Source of the DNA: Epinephelus fuscoguttatus | Taxonomy: Eukaryota; Chordata; Actinopteri; Perciformes; Serranidae | Reading direction: 5' to 3' | Assembly (NCBI RefSeq): GCF_011397635.1 | Contig: NC_064773.1 | Coordinates: 3,152,501 to 3,216,500 of the forward strand | Length of the DNA stretch: 64,000 nucleotides | Shown: piece after piece, positions 13,301-24,216 of the stretch | Layout of the letters: every line of letters starts with the position of its first letter | How positions within the stretch are numbered: the first letter of the stretch is position 1 | Program-made: the position numbers and the translations under genes | The notes under the pieces: generated by a model | Told to the model about the DNA's origin: nothing | What the model saw: the letters and a program-made list of their open reading frames with translations, nothing else | Databases searched by the model: none

Positions 13301-15969
13301 AGCAGCTGGAACTGAAAGTGGGCCATGGAGGTTACGTGGTACGTGTCTGACTGAACGTTCGGACTGAGAAGACGGTTTACTGGTGAGATAATGAAATATG
13401 ATCCAGGAAGTCCAGTTTGAGATATTTAACCATAGGTCTGACAGTTTATCAGCCGCCCAAACTCAGTTTATAACACAGAGGTTTAAAATACTAAAAGCTC
13501 TGACATATTGTTTTGAATCTACTGACAGCTGCGGTTTTGATCTGGTTTCATGGACGGGCACTCTGTTCCATTCATACTACAGTTTGGGCGGCAGTAGCTC
13601 AGTCCATAGGGACTTGGGTTGGGAACCGGAGGGTCGTCTGTTCGAGTCCCCATCCGGACCAAAATATGGAGCGTGGACTGGTGGCTGGAGAGGTGCCAGT
13701 TCACCTCCTGGGCACTGCCAAGGTGCCCTCGAGCAAGGCACCGAACCCCCCAACCGCTCGGGGCGCCGCTCACTCTGAGATCTCTCCACTTTGTGCATGT
13801 ATAGGTCCTGTTTGTGCATGTGTGTGTCTTTCAGACCTGTGTGTAATTGACAAGCAAGAGTGAAAACATTGAATTTCCCCTCAGGGGGATTAATAAAGGA
13901 AATAAACTTAAACTTTAAGGTCTGTTCTTGTCTGGCGTTCTACGCATACATATTTCCTGTTCCTCATTCCATTCCAGTTGGTGGCGGTTATTCACCACAG
14001 AACGCAGGACATAAATAATAACAGGCTCTGAATTCGAGACAACACCTGACAAAGCTGTGAAACAGAGGTGCAAAAACAGCATGCTAGCTCCAACAAATTA
14101 AGGATTTGAGATTTATAGTTATAAGATTCAGTGTTTCTGTTAATGGAGGTTGGACGCAGCGCCGCTCTCCTCACAACAACGGTCAGCTAAGTCAGTTAAC
14201 CCTCTGCCTCGTCAGCTTGAGCTAACACAGCACCAGTAGCTGATATCCAACACCCAGCCGTTAAATGCTCCCAGCAAACCCACACTGACACGGTTTGACT
14301 CTGTTGTTAAACCAGTTAATAACCAGGGCCAATGGCTATCATAAATAAGTCCGGAAAGTTTTCATAGTGACATTCACTTTATCCTCTGTCCTGCTGATTG
14401 TCATATGAACTGTAAAAAATACACTGTTCTCCTTACAAAGTAATTTCCCAGTAACACAGGGATTATGGAAAAAGATGAAATGAGCTTCTAATGGAAGTCT
14501 GTGAGAATTCATGTAGTGAAGAGCTAAAACATTCGGATACAAAAGATTATGGTGGACACAGAAGTGTCAAAAATGTATATAAACTTTAAATAATAAAATA
14601 ATAATGATACACAATCTTAACATAACACTTTTCATACACAAAATGCAGCTCAAAGTGCTTTACCAATTCGAAAAGAAATAAGCAGACAATGTAAACAACT
14701 GATAAAATATTAAAATACATTTAAAAAGAGGAGCAGCAACAAAAGACATTATCATAACTGCTTTCACCTTCATCTCAATAACTGTCATCCTCTAAGATCG
14801 ACCAGCAGTAACCATAATCGATAAAGTAATAACAGATATTAGGAAAAATGGAGGCTAAAAATGTGAGTTTTAAGTTTACCCATTTAGGTATGATTAATAA
14901 TCTTCGACACATGATGTGTAAAGTACAGATTAGGTCAAGACATTTATTGTTTATTTCCTAACATCAAACTTTGTTTAGACTGTAAATAACCTGTGAATTA
15001 GTTTCAGTTAAATTTGTGTCTTCACATGTGAACTCTCAGAATCAGTCGGAGAAGTAAAGGCCCTGACACACCAAGCCGACGGTTGGCCGTCGACCAAAGT
15101 CGGGCCGTCAGTGAGCGTCTGTCGCCCTACTTTTTGCGGTGTGTCCCACATTGTCTCCGATTGGCTGTTCAGGTTTTATTTCCTCGCCCCTGTAGCGAGT
15201 GAATCTGCCTGTAGTGAAACCGGGGCTAACCAGTGCTTCCTCCTCAGGCTCCACTTCACTCAGCTGCCCCACAGACCCGCTGCTTCTTCCCACTTTAACC
15301 TGAATAACAAACCGGAGCTAGCTGGGAGCGGCTAGCGGAGCATTAGCCGCAGCATGACCAGAGGGAAGCACAGCCAGTTAGCCTCCGCTAGTCCCTGAGC
15401 TAGCCCCGGCTCTCCGTTTGGATCCAACCGGAGCACCGAGCCCTGGTTTGTTATTCAGGTTAAAGTGGGAAGAAGCAGCGGGTTTATCGGGCAGCTGAGT
15501 GAAGTGGAGCCTGCGGAGGAAACACCGGGACCGTCTGGATGTAATAGTCCGTGGAGGTGCTGCGGTGCTCGGCTGCACAGATAGGAAACCCCTCGGCTGA
15601 CAGGATGTACCACTCTCTCACTCCGCTCTCTCTCACGCAGGCGCAGAACGTATGTGCTACTTGGCCGTCGGATGTAGTTCGTGTAGTGTGTTCAAATGCA
15701 AGTGACACAGGGCGACGTGAGGCGACGTAGACGATGCAACAGTTGGCTTTCGTTACCACTAGTTCTTTGATGTCGGTTTGGTGTGCCCGCACCTTAAAGA
15801 TGACGAGACGCAGATCAGACTGTGATGTTTTCTTCTGTCTAAAATGTCCGCACATTTTACAGCTTTTGGATTAAATCAATTCAGACGTCTAAAATAAACA
15901 AGTCATTATGTTTTACACAGCCACAGACACATACCAGGATTCACTTTCAGCCAGTGAGTGTACTCGTGT

Positions 15970-16001
<32 letters not shown>

Positions 16002-17935
16002 TGTACCTGCTCGGCGAGGGTGGCGTGTGCATCGTGCCAGTGTTTGGTGTACTGGCATGACTGGGGAGCTGGCTGGCAGACTGGTTCAACCCACTTCGAC
16101 TTAACTGAGGCGTTGCGCTGCTGTTCATACCACGCATGGGAAACCCCAAAGCACCTGCAACCAGAGAGAAAACATGTTTATTCATAAGAAACTTTCTGAT
16201 TCTGTCTGTCTTTGACACTAACACCACTGTCTGTTCAAAATAAATGGAAACAAAACGTATCATCACGCAGTTATTTTTTCTTGAAGCATGACTCCTAACT
16301 GTGTCAACTGAAATGAGACCACTGTGTACCATTACACCCTGATGATATCTATATCTCTCATCCCATGGAGACAAAAAGAACTGTGACTGCTGAGAGTAAA
16401 GACAACAAGAAGCAAGTTGACGGACTCAGTTAACTACCACATGTCAAAAATACACATCTAGCAAAGAAATCTCAGCGGCAAACTTTCTGCACACAGCAAC
16501 TTTTTATCGCAGTGAAAGAATTAATGAAATACACTTTGCACTATTGCTCTGAATCACAAAGTAAATAATAACCCTTTTTACCACCAAAATGTGTACACTG
16601 TTTTTTTTAAACACGAGCAAACACACTATAAATAGGCTATAGATTGCTTTCCCATTGTCAGTGACCTGAACTATATACACACACAACGAGTATGCCTTTC
16701 TGTTTTTTTTCCCAGCACATTACATGCAACGTCATGGACGGGCCAGAAAACAGGTCAGTAGTCACGAGAAAGCAACATGGACGCTAGTGAAAATGTTAGT
16801 GGTCACTTCTTTTTGTATACATATCTTACTCGTTCAGTCTTTCTTTTGAACTGAGTGCAGACTAACTTGGAGTGATGTGTGAGCGCTGCTTGGGCAGAGA
16901 AATCTTGCTCGATTTAAAACCTCATGTCAACTATAAATTGAGCTTTACAATGCTTATCAATGGGAAAAGAAATAACTGGTGTGTGTGTGTGTGTGTGTGT
17001 GTGTTAGGGTTCTTCTTACTCTGTGGGCCATATAAACTGGCTCCTAGCTGTGACAGTTGACCCGTTGAGGAAGCAGAGGAAGATGCCAGCATCTGAAGAC
17101 AGAGCAAACACAAACACATTCTTTAACTCTCCTGACAACATCATTGATTATTAACTATAAACAGAATAAATAAACCTTAAAGAGCCCATCTACATGAATG
17201 TATGACAGTCTGGAGAAGTTCCTTGCTGGCATGAAAAGAGGCAGCACAGTGGGGTGAAAATGGTTTTAAAATATTCAATATTAGTGTTGATACAATACTT
17301 GAGTATTGAAAAACATTATTTCCCTCCCTTACTTTGAGAAACATACACTTATTTTCATAAAAACTGTTTTATCAATGTAATAAAGGAAGTCAAACATCTT
17401 AAATGTGTCTATAAACAAGTAGAAGTGAAAGAGCTTTGAAACAATGGGGTTCAAAGTGACAAGAGTCGGAAGAATAAAGAGAAATATGATAGAAACTAAG
17501 TGGAAATTAAAAAAAAAAGACAGATGGCTGCTCAAGGGTTGACACAAGATCCAATGATTTAATAGTATTTTTTACTCTCTAAGGCTCTGATCACTGTCAG
17601 AGGATGCCCACCCTGCAGAACAACCAGACACCTATATTTCAACCTGTATTATTGCTGTGCATCACATCACAGAGTAAAGTCGCAGACTCGCTTTGCAACA
17701 ACTTTCCCCTGCACAAATATCTTGGTACTTTAGTGTGAAACTAAAATGAAAAAACAGAATAGTTGCAGTCCTAAAGAAGCTTTGAAGAAGAAGAAGAATT
17801 CAACAGACAACTTACGTCTTTGTCAGGGCGGTGTGGAGGGAACATGGACTGTTGGGTGTAGTAGAGGCTGGAGTCATCCGCGTAGTCGCTCTCTACCCCT
17901 CCCTCCATAAACTTCTTCCGGTTAGCACCAAACAT
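4768..17935 (-). CDS. cnot2: CNOT2, CCR4-NOT transcription complex subunit 2 (14 coding exons)
   Basis: CNOT2 is a scaffold subunit of the CCR4-NOT deadenylase complex; its C-terminal NOT-box domain pairs with CNOT3 and docks on CNOT1. Exons in transcript order: 17935(ATG)-17816, 17092-17020, 16154-16007, 13198-12974, 10489-10410, 10287-10162, 9800-9670, 9414-9294, 9182-9026, 8643-8582, 8266-8217, 8055-7955, 7289-7145, 4854-4768. All junctions are GT/AG and the exons sum to 1626 nt, an unbroken 541 codons plus stop, against about 540 aa for the human protein. Recognised blocks include ENVTGLDLSDFPALADR, QDFSIHNEDFPALPG, DQFGMIGLLTFIRAAETDPG and YERGTYYFFDCLNWRKVAK, ending NYNPAQQAF. The last three exons plus 8217-8266 encode most of the NOT box. 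I chose the Met in exon 17816-17947 (GMFGANRKKF) because the upstream 16-residue exon of the human protein (MVRTDG...) was not found in the window. A missed tiny exon remains possible. Confidence 0.95.
5084..5303 (-). repeat. Dispersed retroposon tail in cnot2 intron
   Basis: Read on the minus strand this ends in a ggataagtggttac-type motif followed by a (gaat)n tail. That resembles the 3' tail of the LINE fragment at 24217-24695 (gataagtggaggaaaatgg). I recognise it as a very common fish dispersed repeat, probably the 3' part of a non-LTR element or a derived SINE. It lies in the last cnot2 intron. Confidence 0.55.
5304..7144. other. Last cnot2 intron, remainder
   Basis: This is intronic sequence. 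It contains a plus-strand 180-codon open frame at 5851-6393 that matches no family I know and has no supporting codon bias; it lies antisense to cnot2 and is probably chance or part of an old repeat. A poly-T run lies at about 6970-6990. Confidence 0.4.
7294..7330. repeat. (CA)n microsatellite at a cnot2 splice acceptor
   Basis: About 18 CA units. On the cnot2 strand it reads as (TG)n and ends a few bases before the AG of exon 7289-7145, replacing the usual pyrimidine tract. Confidence 0.95.
11407..12246. mobile_element. Non-autonomous DNA element, family A copy 1
   Basis: The 840-base element begins ggatttatacttctgc and ends gcacaagtataaatcc, forming terminal inverted repeats. It has no coding capacity. 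The body carries a signature (gctaggctaatttat, then cataggcttgtgctaata, then gttagcatgttg) that recurs at 36668-37021, 46789-47345 and 51068-52560. It lies in a cnot2 intron. The superfamily is uncertain; Harbinger-like is plausible from the ends. Confidence 0.75.
13586..13916 (+). mobile_element. tRNA-derived SINE
   Basis: The head resembles a tRNA promoter: A-box-like tagctcagtccatagg near 13595 and B box GTTCGAGTCCC at 13640-13650. A body typical of acanthomorph SINEs follows, and the tail ends in ggaaataaacttaaacttt. It lies antisense to cnot2 within an intron. The B box matches consensus, so the Pol III promoter may still be intact. Confidence 0.85.
15058..15794. mobile_element. Harbinger-like MITE with internal foldback
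   Basis: The ends are inverted repeats (aggccctgacacacc and ggtgtgcccgcacct), flanked by TAA on both sides (15055-15057 and 15795-15797). This fits the 3-bp target duplication of the PIF/Harbinger group. Inside, 15234-15320 and 15440-15528 are long inverted arms of about 85-90 bases around a spacer of roughly 120 bases. It sits in a cnot2 intron, so the pre-mRNA can form a long hairpin. No transposase is encoded. Confidence 0.75.
15966..16003. repeat. (GT)n microsatellite beside a cnot2 splice donor
   Basis: On the cnot2 strand, (CA)n begins within about five bases of the donor of exon 16154-16007. Confidence 0.95.
16979..17004. repeat. (GT)n microsatellite near a cnot2 splice donor
   Basis: About 13 units. 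On the cnot2 strand it is a (CA)n tract starting about 15 bases after the donor of exon 17092-17020. Confidence 0.95.
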
Positions 17936-17947
17936 ACCTCGTGTCAC

Positions 17948-20027
17948 CTGAGAAACCAGACACGGGAAATGGTCAGATGGACTGACAGACCACAGTCTGC
18001 AGTGATATGACGCATCTCCTTCCTGTCACACCTGCAGTGTGTCACCAAAGCTCAGATTCATGACATGAAATCCTTTTAAGATGCTGTTAATAAAACTTCA
18101 GCTGTTATTGGAGCAACTGCTGAACTCTGCATGCACATCACCCAATAAATGCTTTAGTCTTTTAACATCTTCACATGCTGTACTTATTTTTTAAACCTGA
18201 AACATGCATGTCTGAGTCTACAAAAAAGGGCAGATATTATGCTCAGATTGTCTCACAGAAATTAAGTGTTGCCGTCCCACAGTCAAGCTAAGCAAGGATT
18301 TTTTTTTTGTAGATGTATTCTCGCTTTAGTTTCATGTTGGATGCACGTCCCAAATGTGGTTGGATATCTTTTGGTGCTCAGATAATTCACCTTTTTTCAG
18401 TGCAGAAAGTGTGTTATTAATTTTGGAGGGGTGCACACCAAGGCTTTCAGGAGCCCGTGTCAGCAGTGATTACTCCTAACCCCTTTGCACTAAAACTTTA
18501 CAATTATGTTTGCACAACGAGAGAATATAATTGTAAGTTTCAAGTGGAGCTAGAGCTGCAGATTCAGGTCTTATTTGAACAACACTGAAAACAAATTCAC
18601 CAGAAACATGAGACATTTGAGAGCAAATAAACAAAGAGGCAGATACAACCTGCGTTTGTGTGAAAGTAGCACCACATACCTCCTGCAGATGCCAAAATTG
18701 ACCCAATTTATCTAGTTACATGTGCGTGTTTTCTGTCTTTCTTAGTCTTCTATCATATTAAAAGCCTTACAGAGGGGTTGGACTGTTACTTGGATAAAAC
18801 ATCTAATGTAAGAAGTTCAACTTAGGCTCTGGAAACACGACTTTCACTATTTTCTGGGGATTTTTAGATCAAACTGCTAAACGACAAAGCAATTTCCAGA
18901 CTAATTAATGATGAATAACCAACAGGAAATATGTTACTGATGAAGACGTCTCAAGTCTTTGTCATTCATAAATGATCTGTAGGTAAAGAGTGTTCATTTC
19001 CACCCTGCAATGTGTGAAAGACTGAGTCAATTTGCACATTATAAACACCTGCAGAGGGATCTCACCTCAAATCACAATATAAAGGACTTAGTTACCTGCT
19101 GGTGGTGTAAGCACATAGACCCAGAGCCGTGTTTTAACACTGATCTCTCAGGATTACTTTTGTTTACTACAGCAGGTTAGCAGTAGCCAACGGTGTAGCA
19201 TCGATACCCAGTGAACAACGGCTCCTTTAGCTCCTGCACGCTTATAATATTCAGTAAAGTGTGCGTTATTATGTGTTTCAGGTTAGAAACCAAGCTGAAC
19301 CCTGTGCTACTAGCCGAGTAGTTTGCAAGCTTCACTGTTCTTGTTTCAAAGCAACGTTAAACGCGCAGCAGTGTCGCAAAAGGCTAGCTACTGTTAGCCG
19401 TGTGAGCTAATACTGTCTGTGTTAATAACATTAATTCCACCATTAACACAAGCCGCTAGTTTATACACTGCACACATAAACCGGCTTATTCTGGTGTTAG
19501 TTATGTTTGTGGTTTCCAAATAAATAACACCTATTAGCTGGCGTTACCTTGTTAGCTGTAAAGTGTGTCAGGAGCTACGTGCTAGCCGAGCAGTGCATGT
19601 AAGCTAACAGCTAAGTCTATAGAAATACATGGGGACGCTAGCGTGGGAGCTAACGCTAACGGCTAAGCGAGCTACTCGGCTATAAACGCCAGTACCTTCA
19701 CAGTTGTAAACACTTACACCACTTTATGGTAAACCGGGAACGTCGGTCTACATACGGTTGTGCAAACAGGCCACCGTTAAAGGGGACATTAGTGGGCAAG
19801 TGTGTTTTTGTTCAGGTTTGGGCCTACTGTGTCTCCGTCCGTTAGTTCCCCCAAAACAACAACAAAAAGCAACTAAACCGGACTGCCGGGTTTACAGCCG
19901 CGTTTTCCGCCTCTCTCCACGGCCTGATTCCGTGATAACTCCCACAGGAGCGGTGTTTTTGATTTAATGGGGTTTTGGTGCGCCTTTGCTGAGAAAATAA
20001 ATTATACGAATAAAAGAAGGATCTTAC
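17948..20027. other. First cnot2 intron
   Basis: This is intronic sequence rich in short gctagc/gttagc words from about 19140 to 19690. I searched it on the minus strand for the expected N-terminal exon and did not find it. No other gene was seen. Confidence 0.6.
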
Positions 20028-20085
20028 CGCATCAATCTTTCTTCCCCGCTACAATCCAAGATGGCCGTCATCTCTTCGCCAATCA
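20028..20085 (-). other. cnot2: cnot2 non-coding first exon (5' UTR)
   Basis: On the minus strand this GC-rich segment ends in a good donor (gatgcg then gtaagatcc). It contains only a seven-codon upstream ORF, MTAILDC, that stops at once. The 5' limit is approximate. Confidence 0.6.
20056..20064. promoter_or_regulatory. YY1-like site at the cnot2 start region
   Basis: CCAAGATGG matches the YY1 core that is common at TATA-less housekeeping transcription starts. It lies within the presumed first exon. Confidence 0.5.
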
Positions 20086-20126
20086 GCGAGGATGCTGGGA
20101 AGCCTTTCGCCTCTGACCCCTGGGCC

Positions 20127-21210
20127 TCCACCACTCTACTCTACTCTACTCTACTCTATTGTATAAACCCCCGAGGCTCTACCACTCTACTCTACTGTAC
20201 TCTACTCTATTGTATAAACCCCCAAGGCTCTGCCACTCTACTCTACTCTACTCTACTCTCTACTCTACTGTATAAACCCCCGAGGCTCCACCACTCTACT
20301 CTACTCTACTCTACTTGTATAAACCCCCGAGGCTCTGCCACTCTACTCTACTCTACTCTCTACTCTACTGTACAAACCCCTGAGGCTCTACCACTCTACT
20401 CTACTCTACTCTACTCTACTCTACTCTCTACTCTACTGTATAAACCCCCGAGGCTCTACCACTCTACTCTACTCTCTAATCTACTCTACTCTACTCTCCT
20501 CTACTCTATTGTATAAACCCCCGAGGCTCTACCACTCTACTCTACTCTACTCTACTCTCTACTCTACTGTATAAACCTCTGAGGCTCTACCACTCTACTC
20601 TACTCTACCCTACTCTACTCTACTCTACTGTATAAACCCCCGAGGCTCCACCACTCTACTCTACTCTCTAATCTACTCTACTCTACTCTACTTGTATAAA
20701 CCCCCGAGGCTCTGCCACTCTACTCTACTCTACTCTCTACTCTACTGTACAAACCCCTGAGGCTCTACCACTCTACTCTACTCTACTCTACTCTACTCTA
20801 CTCTCTACTCTACTGTATAAACCCCCGAGGCTCTGCCACTCTACTCTACTCTCTAATCTACTCTACTCTACTCTCTACTCTACTGTATAAACCCCCGAGG
20901 CTCTGCCACTCTACTCTACTCTCTACTCTACTCTACTCTACTCTATTGTATAAACCCCCGAGGCTCTACCACTCTACTCTACTCTACTCTACTCTCTACT
21001 CTACTGTATAAACCCCCGAGGCTCTACCACTCTACTCTACTCTACTCTACTCTACTGTATAAACCCCTGAGGCTCTACCACTCTACTCTACTCTACTCTA
21101 CTCTACTCTACTCTACTCTACTGTATAAACCCCCGAGGCTCTACCACTCTACTCTACTCTACTCTACTCTACTCTACTGTGTAAACCCCTGAGACTCCAC
21201 CACTCTACTC
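20127..21210. repeat. CTACT minisatellite with a higher-order unit
   Basis: Runs of ctact/ctcta alternate with a conserved 30-base insert reading roughly gtataaacccccgaggctct. The combined unit is about 60-90 bases and is repeated around 15 times. It starts within 60 bases of the cnot2 first exon. Long open frames read through it because the repeat lacks stops. Confidence 0.95.
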
Positions 21211-21429
21211 TGTACCATACTCTACTATAATTGTACTTACCTGTCTGACCCCTGAGACCCCATCACTCTCCTCTGTACTCTACTGTATTCTACCGTACTC
21301 TACAATCACACTTCTGAGTTCTATTACTCTACTGTACTGTCTTACTGACCCCTGAGCCTCTATCACTCAATTCTACATGTACCATACTGAACTCTGTTGT
21401 ACTCTACCATCTAACTTCTGGGTCACCAT
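21211..21429. repeat. Degenerate edge of the CTACT minisatellite
   Basis: Diverged copies of the same unit (tctactgta, gacccctgagacc) mark the decaying border between the two satellites. Confidence 0.7.
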
Positions 21430-22780
21430 CACTCCACTCTGCTCCCACTTCCACTTCCAATTGCACCTCTACTCCCACTCCTACTCTACTCTGCTCCCAC
21501 TCCCACTCCTACTCCTACTCCCTCTTCCACTCCCACTCCCACTTCCAATTGCACCTCTACTCCCACTCCTACTCTACTCTGCTCCCACTCCTACTCCCTC
21601 TTCCACTCCCACTCCCACTCCCACTCCCAATCCCAATCCCAGTCCCAGTCCCACACCCACTCCCGTTCCTTCTCCCACTCCCACTCCCACCTCCACTTCC
21701 ACTCCTACTCTACTTCCACTCCCACTCCTACTCCTTCTCCCACTTCCACTCCCACTCCTACTCCCACTCCCACTTCCACTCCTACTTTACTCCCACTCAT
21801 ACTCTACTCCCATTGCCACTCCCACTTCCACCCCCACTTCCACTCCCCTTGCCCTTCCACTCCTACTCCCACTTCCACTCCCTACCCCCACTCTACTCTC
21901 ATCCTACTCTGACTCCTACTCCCTCTTCCATTCCCACTTCCACTCCCAGTCCCACTCCTCCTTTAGTCCCACATCCACTCATACTCTACTCCCACTCCTT
22001 CTCCCACTCCCACTTCCACTCACTCTACTCCCACTCCTACTTTACTCCCATTTCCACTCCCACTTCCGCCCCCACTTCCACTCCCCTTGCCCTTCCACTC
22101 CTACTCCCACTTCCACTCCCTACCCACTCCCGTTCCTTCTCCCACTTCCACTTCCACTCCCACTGCTACTCCCACTCCCACCCCCACTCCTCCCACTTCC
22201 ACTCCCACTCCTACTCCCTCTTCCACTCCCACTGCCAGTCCCAATCCCACACCCACTCCCGTTCCTTCTCCCACTTCCACTCCCACTCCTACTTCCACTT
22301 CCACTCCTACTCTACTACTACTCCCACTCCTACTCCTTCACCCACTTCCACTTCCACTCCTACTCCCAATCCCAGCTCTACTTCCACTCCCACTCCTCCT
22401 CCCTCTTCCACTCCTCCTTTAGTCCCACATCCACTCATACTCTACTCCCACTCCTACTCCCACTCTCACTTCCACTCCTACTTTACTCCCACTCCTACTC
22501 TACTCCCATTTCCACTCCCACTTCCACCTCCACCCCCACTTCCACTCCCCTTCCACTCTACTCTCATCCCACTCCCACTCTACTCCCACTTCCACTCCTA
22601 CTCCCACTTCCAATTCCTTCCAACTCCCATTCCTTCTTCCACTTCCACTCCCACTCTACTCCCACTTCCACTCCCACTCTACTCCCACTTCCACTCCCAC
22701 TCTACTCCCACTTCCACTCCCACTCTACTCCCACTTCCTTTCCCACTCTACTCCTCACTCAACTTCTTTATTTTACTCTT
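21430..22780. repeat. CCACTC/CCACTT pyrimidine-rich satellite
   Basis: About 1.35 kb is built from six-base words such as cccact, ccactt, cctact. The plus strand is nearly all C, T and A with few purine pairs. Two open frames of over 450 codons cross it; they are repeat translations of Pro/Leu/Ser/Thr and not genes. It ends exactly where a LINE fragment begins. Confidence 0.95.
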
Positions 22781-22786
22781 CCACTC

Positions 22787-23385
22787 TGCAGATCTTAGTG
22801 CGGCATTTGACACAATTGACAATCAAATTCTGCTACAGAGACTTGAACATCTAATTGGACTAAAAGGTTCTACACTAAGCTGGTTTAAATCTTATTTATC
22901 TGATCATTTCAGTTTGTTCATGCTCATAATGAATCATCTCTACATACTAAAGTTTGTTTTGGAGTTCCACAGGGTTCTGTGCTTGGACCAGTTCTGTTCA
23001 CTTTATATATGCTTCCCTTAGGTAACATCATCAGAAGTCACTCTGTAAATTTCCATTGCTATGCGGATGATACACAATTATATTTATCGATAAAGCCAGA
23101 AGAAATGGATCAATTAATAAACTTCAAAAATGCCTTAAAGACATAAAAACCTGTATGAGCTCCAATTTCCTGATGTTAAATTCAGACAAAACTGAAGTTA
23201 TCGCTCTTGGCCCCAAACAAATCAGAGACTCTTTACCTGATGACATAGTTTCTCTAGATGGCATTGCTCTGGCCTCTAGCACTACCTTAAGAAACCTCAG
23301 AGTAATATTTGATCAAGATTTGTCTTTTAACTCCTATTTAAAACAAACCACATGGACTGCGTTTTTTAGGCCTATCCTGTCCGGG
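22787..23385 (+). mobile_element. LINE fragment, L2/CR1-type reverse transcriptase
   Basis: The translation gives a run of non-LTR RT motifs in order: DLSAAFDTIDNQILLQRLEH, a [10 protein letters not shown]-like motif, [14 protein letters not shown], then NSDKTEVIALGP and GVIFDQDLSF-like motifs. The catalytic YADD is present, but the frame changes at least twice. This is a 5'- and 3'-truncated dead copy attached directly to the satellite. Confidence 0.85.
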
Positions 23386-23530
23386 TCCGGTTTGGGGACC
23401 TCAGTATTGCATCTTTGCTCTTTGTAGCTGAAGTGGTTCTGTTGGCTCCATCCCACCGTGACCTCCAGCGTGCACTGGGGCGGTTTGCAGCAGAGTGTGA
23501 AGCGGTTGGAATAAGAGTCAGCGCCTCAAG
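23386..23530 (+). mobile_element. RTE-like LINE fragment, internal part
   Basis: This short segment encodes pieces similar to LL(F/L)ADDVVLLA and RDLQRALGRFAAECEA of a common fish non-LTR element, here as RDLQRALGRFAAECEAVGI. It seems to be the upstream part of the element whose 3' part lies at 24217-24695; other sequence separates them. Confidence 0.6.
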
Positions 23531-23943
23531 CCTGGTCTCACGCCAAAGTGGTTGAAATACGGCATTTGGGCAGTGACTTGCATCATCAGAAACCAACAAA
23601 AAAAGGCATAGTTTAACATCGGCATGATAACCTTGCGGTTGCTTTTATAGTTTAATGGCCCCTGGTGGGGTCAGGGGGATACGCGGTAGGTCAAGGATGA
23701 AAGTTAAGGGTGCAAAAGTCAGACTGGGCTAGGTGGGAGGGGTGGTGGATGGATCCAACAAACACTGACTTTCACCAGAGAGAGTGGTGTTTGCATCCCA
23801 TAAGATTCTAAAGCCAAACCCTGTTCTTTTGAAGGAAAAACAAAGGTTGATATGCGGTGTTGTACCGACATAGTGCATTCATTTTGAAAGAGACTGTACA
23901 GTATATAAATGGTAAATTTCCTGTGAAAACAGAAGTGTATTTT
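23531..23943. other. Interruption between LINE pieces
   Basis: No gene is seen here. The segment holds diverged repeat sequence and the left copy (23928-23943) of the target duplication of the neighbouring SINE. Confidence 0.5.
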
Positions 23944-24122
23944 AAAGATTTTTTAATGGGCATTTTTTGCCTTTAATTGATAGGATAGTGAAGTGTGAAA
24001 GGGGGAGAGAGAGAGAGGGAGAGACATGCAGCAAAGGGCCACAGGCTGGAGTCGAACCAGGCTGCTGCGGCAACAGCCTTGTACATGGGGCGCCTGCTCT
24101 ACCACTAAGCCACCAACGCCCC
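23944..24122 (-). mobile_element. tRNA-derived SINE with perfect target duplications
   Basis: On the minus strand it starts ggggcgttggtggcttagtg, with an A box (tggcttagtggtagagc) and a B box (ggttcgactcc). It is bounded by identical 16-base copies of aacagaagtgtatttt at 23928-23943 and 24123-24138. That fixes its ends and shows retroposition. Confidence 0.9.
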
Positions 24123-24216
24123 AACAGAAGTGTATTTTGAAAGAAGACAATGCATGTAACAGGCAGAACTTGACACGGCTTGTTTATGAATTGTAGTGTG
24201 GATTGGTGGTTTGCGG

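Noticed and set aside
12953-13301. Several overlapping frames around 13 kb on both strands
   Set aside because: They are alternative frames of the Gly/Pro-rich cnot2 exon 12974-13198.
13586-13660. A functional tRNA gene
   Set aside because: A and B boxes are present but no cloverleaf is evident and a SINE body and tail follow.
20061-20516. Open frame of 151 codons beginning near the cnot2 first exon
   Set aside because: It reads through the CTACT minisatellite and repeats STLLYSTLL; no domain.
20127-21210. CRISPR array, because of regular repeats with spacers
   Set aside because: The spacers are themselves conserved and simple, units vary in length, and this is vertebrate DNA.
21377-23021. 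Two very long open frames (over 450 codons) rich in Pro, Leu, Ser and Thr
   Set aside because: They are translations of the CCACTC satellite, which lacks stop codons; the same repeat is open in more than one frame.
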